Source of the DNA: Candidatus Heimdallarchaeota archaeon
GTDB taxonomy: Archaea; Asgardarchaeota; Heimdallarchaeia; Heimdallarchaeales; Heimdallarchaeaceae
Direction of reading: 5' to 3'
Assembly: GCA_023139025.1 (NCBI GenBank)
Contig: JAGLOH010000145.1
Span: forward strand, 1 to 6,019
DNA: 6,019 nucleotides
The notes under the pieces were generated by a model that was not told the origin of the DNA, did not search any database, and saw only the letters and a program-made list of their open reading frames with translations. This document shows, one piece after another, positions 5,694 through 6,019 of the stretch. The translations under genes were made by a program, and so were the position numbers. How positions within the stretch are numbered: the first letter of the stretch is position 1; every line of letters begins with the position of its first letter.

Positions 5694-5921
5694 ATGACTT
5701 CACTTGAAGAATATGAAACAATTGATCTCTTCTCCAATTGGGACCAAAAAACACAATCTATATTAACACTTGATAACCTAAAGAAATGGTTTCCTGTAAG
5801 TCAACAGTCAATCCTTTTCTCTCGAGTGGTTGCAAATATTAAGGCTGTTGATGGAGTAAACCTATTTCTTAACAAGGGTGAAACTCTGGGTCTAGTCTGG
5901 GTTAATACCAGATGCATTTGA
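5694..5921 (+). CDS. dppF: DppF/OppF-type ATPase, N-terminal fragment broken just before Walker A
   Basis: The ATG directly follows the dppD stop (TAAATG) and has a strong GGAGG at 5681-5685. Residues 24-68 match the start of DppF/OppF ATPases: LTLDNLKKWFPV at 24-35, then IKAVDGVNLFLNKGETLGLV at 49-68. Family members continue with GESGCGKST, the Walker A loop, but here the frame reads WVNTRCI and stops at TGA 5919-5921. Only 68 of an expected 320-340 residues are family-like, and every catalytic motif is missing, so the product as written cannot bind ATP. The second ATPase of the Dpp transporter is expected exactly here, so the gene was presumably intact in the ancestor or in the true genome. 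The break at about 5896 coincides with the opening of an unrelated frame (5896-6018), pointing to a join of two unrelated sequences rather than a simple frameshift. Confidence 0.85.
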   Translation: MTSLEEYETIDLFSNWDQKTQSILTLDNLKKWFPVSQQSILFSRVVANIKAVDGVNLFLNKGETLGLVWVNTRCI

Positions 5922-6018
5922 AAAAGCTTTCCAGATTGGATTATCAGCTGATTCTTGTAGTTTTCATCATGCTTCAATAGGGATATTTGCACAAAATATT
6001 CTTCCAAAAGCAAAAATA
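5896..6018 (+). pseudogene. Internal gene fragment resembling a 2-hydroxyacyl-CoA dehydratase (HgdB/BcrC-like) subunit, joined to dppF
   Basis: This frame (+1 relative to dppF) is closed by TAG at 5893-5895 and then open for 41 codons to the window end, with no start codon or ribosome binding site. Its product includes LIPDAFEKAFQIGL followed by SADSCSFHHASIGIFAQNIL and PKAKI. The pattern of a (S/A)D.CS[FY] cysteine motif, then ...G...... and LPK[AP] resembles the N-terminal half of 2-hydroxyglutaryl-CoA dehydratase / benzoyl-CoA reductase family subunits, where that cysteine is an Fe-S ligand. This assignment is from memory of the family pattern on a short fragment and is tentative. The absence of an N-terminus, together with the break in dppF at the same point, suggests an internal piece of another gene. 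Confidence 0.4.
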
Positions 6019-6019
6019 A

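Noticed and set aside
5694..5921. Single-base frameshift as the explanation for the short DppF
   Set aside because: None of the other frames after 5897 gives the expected GESGCGKS sequence, so restoring the frame would not recover the gene.
5801..6013. 70-codon minus-strand frame spanning the dppF break
   Set aside because: It crosses the join between two unrelated pieces and is antisense to DppF-family sequence; no domain seen.

Overview
The window looks like archaeal DNA, by eye roughly 35-40% GC. The grounds are: a TATA box about 70 bases before the main operon rather than -35/-10 boxes; start codons preceded by matches to GGAGGTGAT in one constant register; and a tRNA-Val of archaeal layout with an encoded CCA. 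The AT-rich composition, the LVIVD-type beta-propeller repeats and the N-glycosylation sequons would suit an Asgard-like archaeon. That placement is an inference, not a demonstration.

Layout. Bases 2-307 (+) are the 3' end of a cysteine synthase gene entering from the left edge. A tRNA-Val(GAC) follows on the opposite strand (315-392), convergent with cysK at a 7-base gap. Its acceptor stem carries two adjacent A/C mismatches. Bases 393-740 form a T-rich intergenic stretch. It holds a possible tRNA promoter, the TATA box of the main operon, and two inverted repeats between that TATA box and the first start codon.

From 741 onward there is a tightly packed, co-directional peptide/nickel-type (Dpp/Opp) ABC importer operon. 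It consists of an 871-residue DppB-type permease, a 425-residue DppC-type permease, a 345-residue DppD-type ATPase, and the first 68 codons of a DppF-type ATPase. The DppB protein is the striking one: an N-terminal membrane anchor, a predicted extracellular seven-bladed LVIVD-type beta-propeller with an exact 42-residue period, three extra membrane segments, then a complete DppB core. DppC also carries an unusual N-terminal extension with two extra membrane segments. No substrate-binding protein gene lies in the window, so the propeller may be a surface-facing receptor, docking or sensing module built into the transporter.

At about 5896 the DppF-like reading frame loses its family sequence just before its Walker A motif. 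The remaining 124 bases are open in another frame and read like the inside of a 2-hydroxyacyl-CoA dehydratase subunit. This is a chimeric join, either an assembly artefact near a contig end or a real rearrangement.
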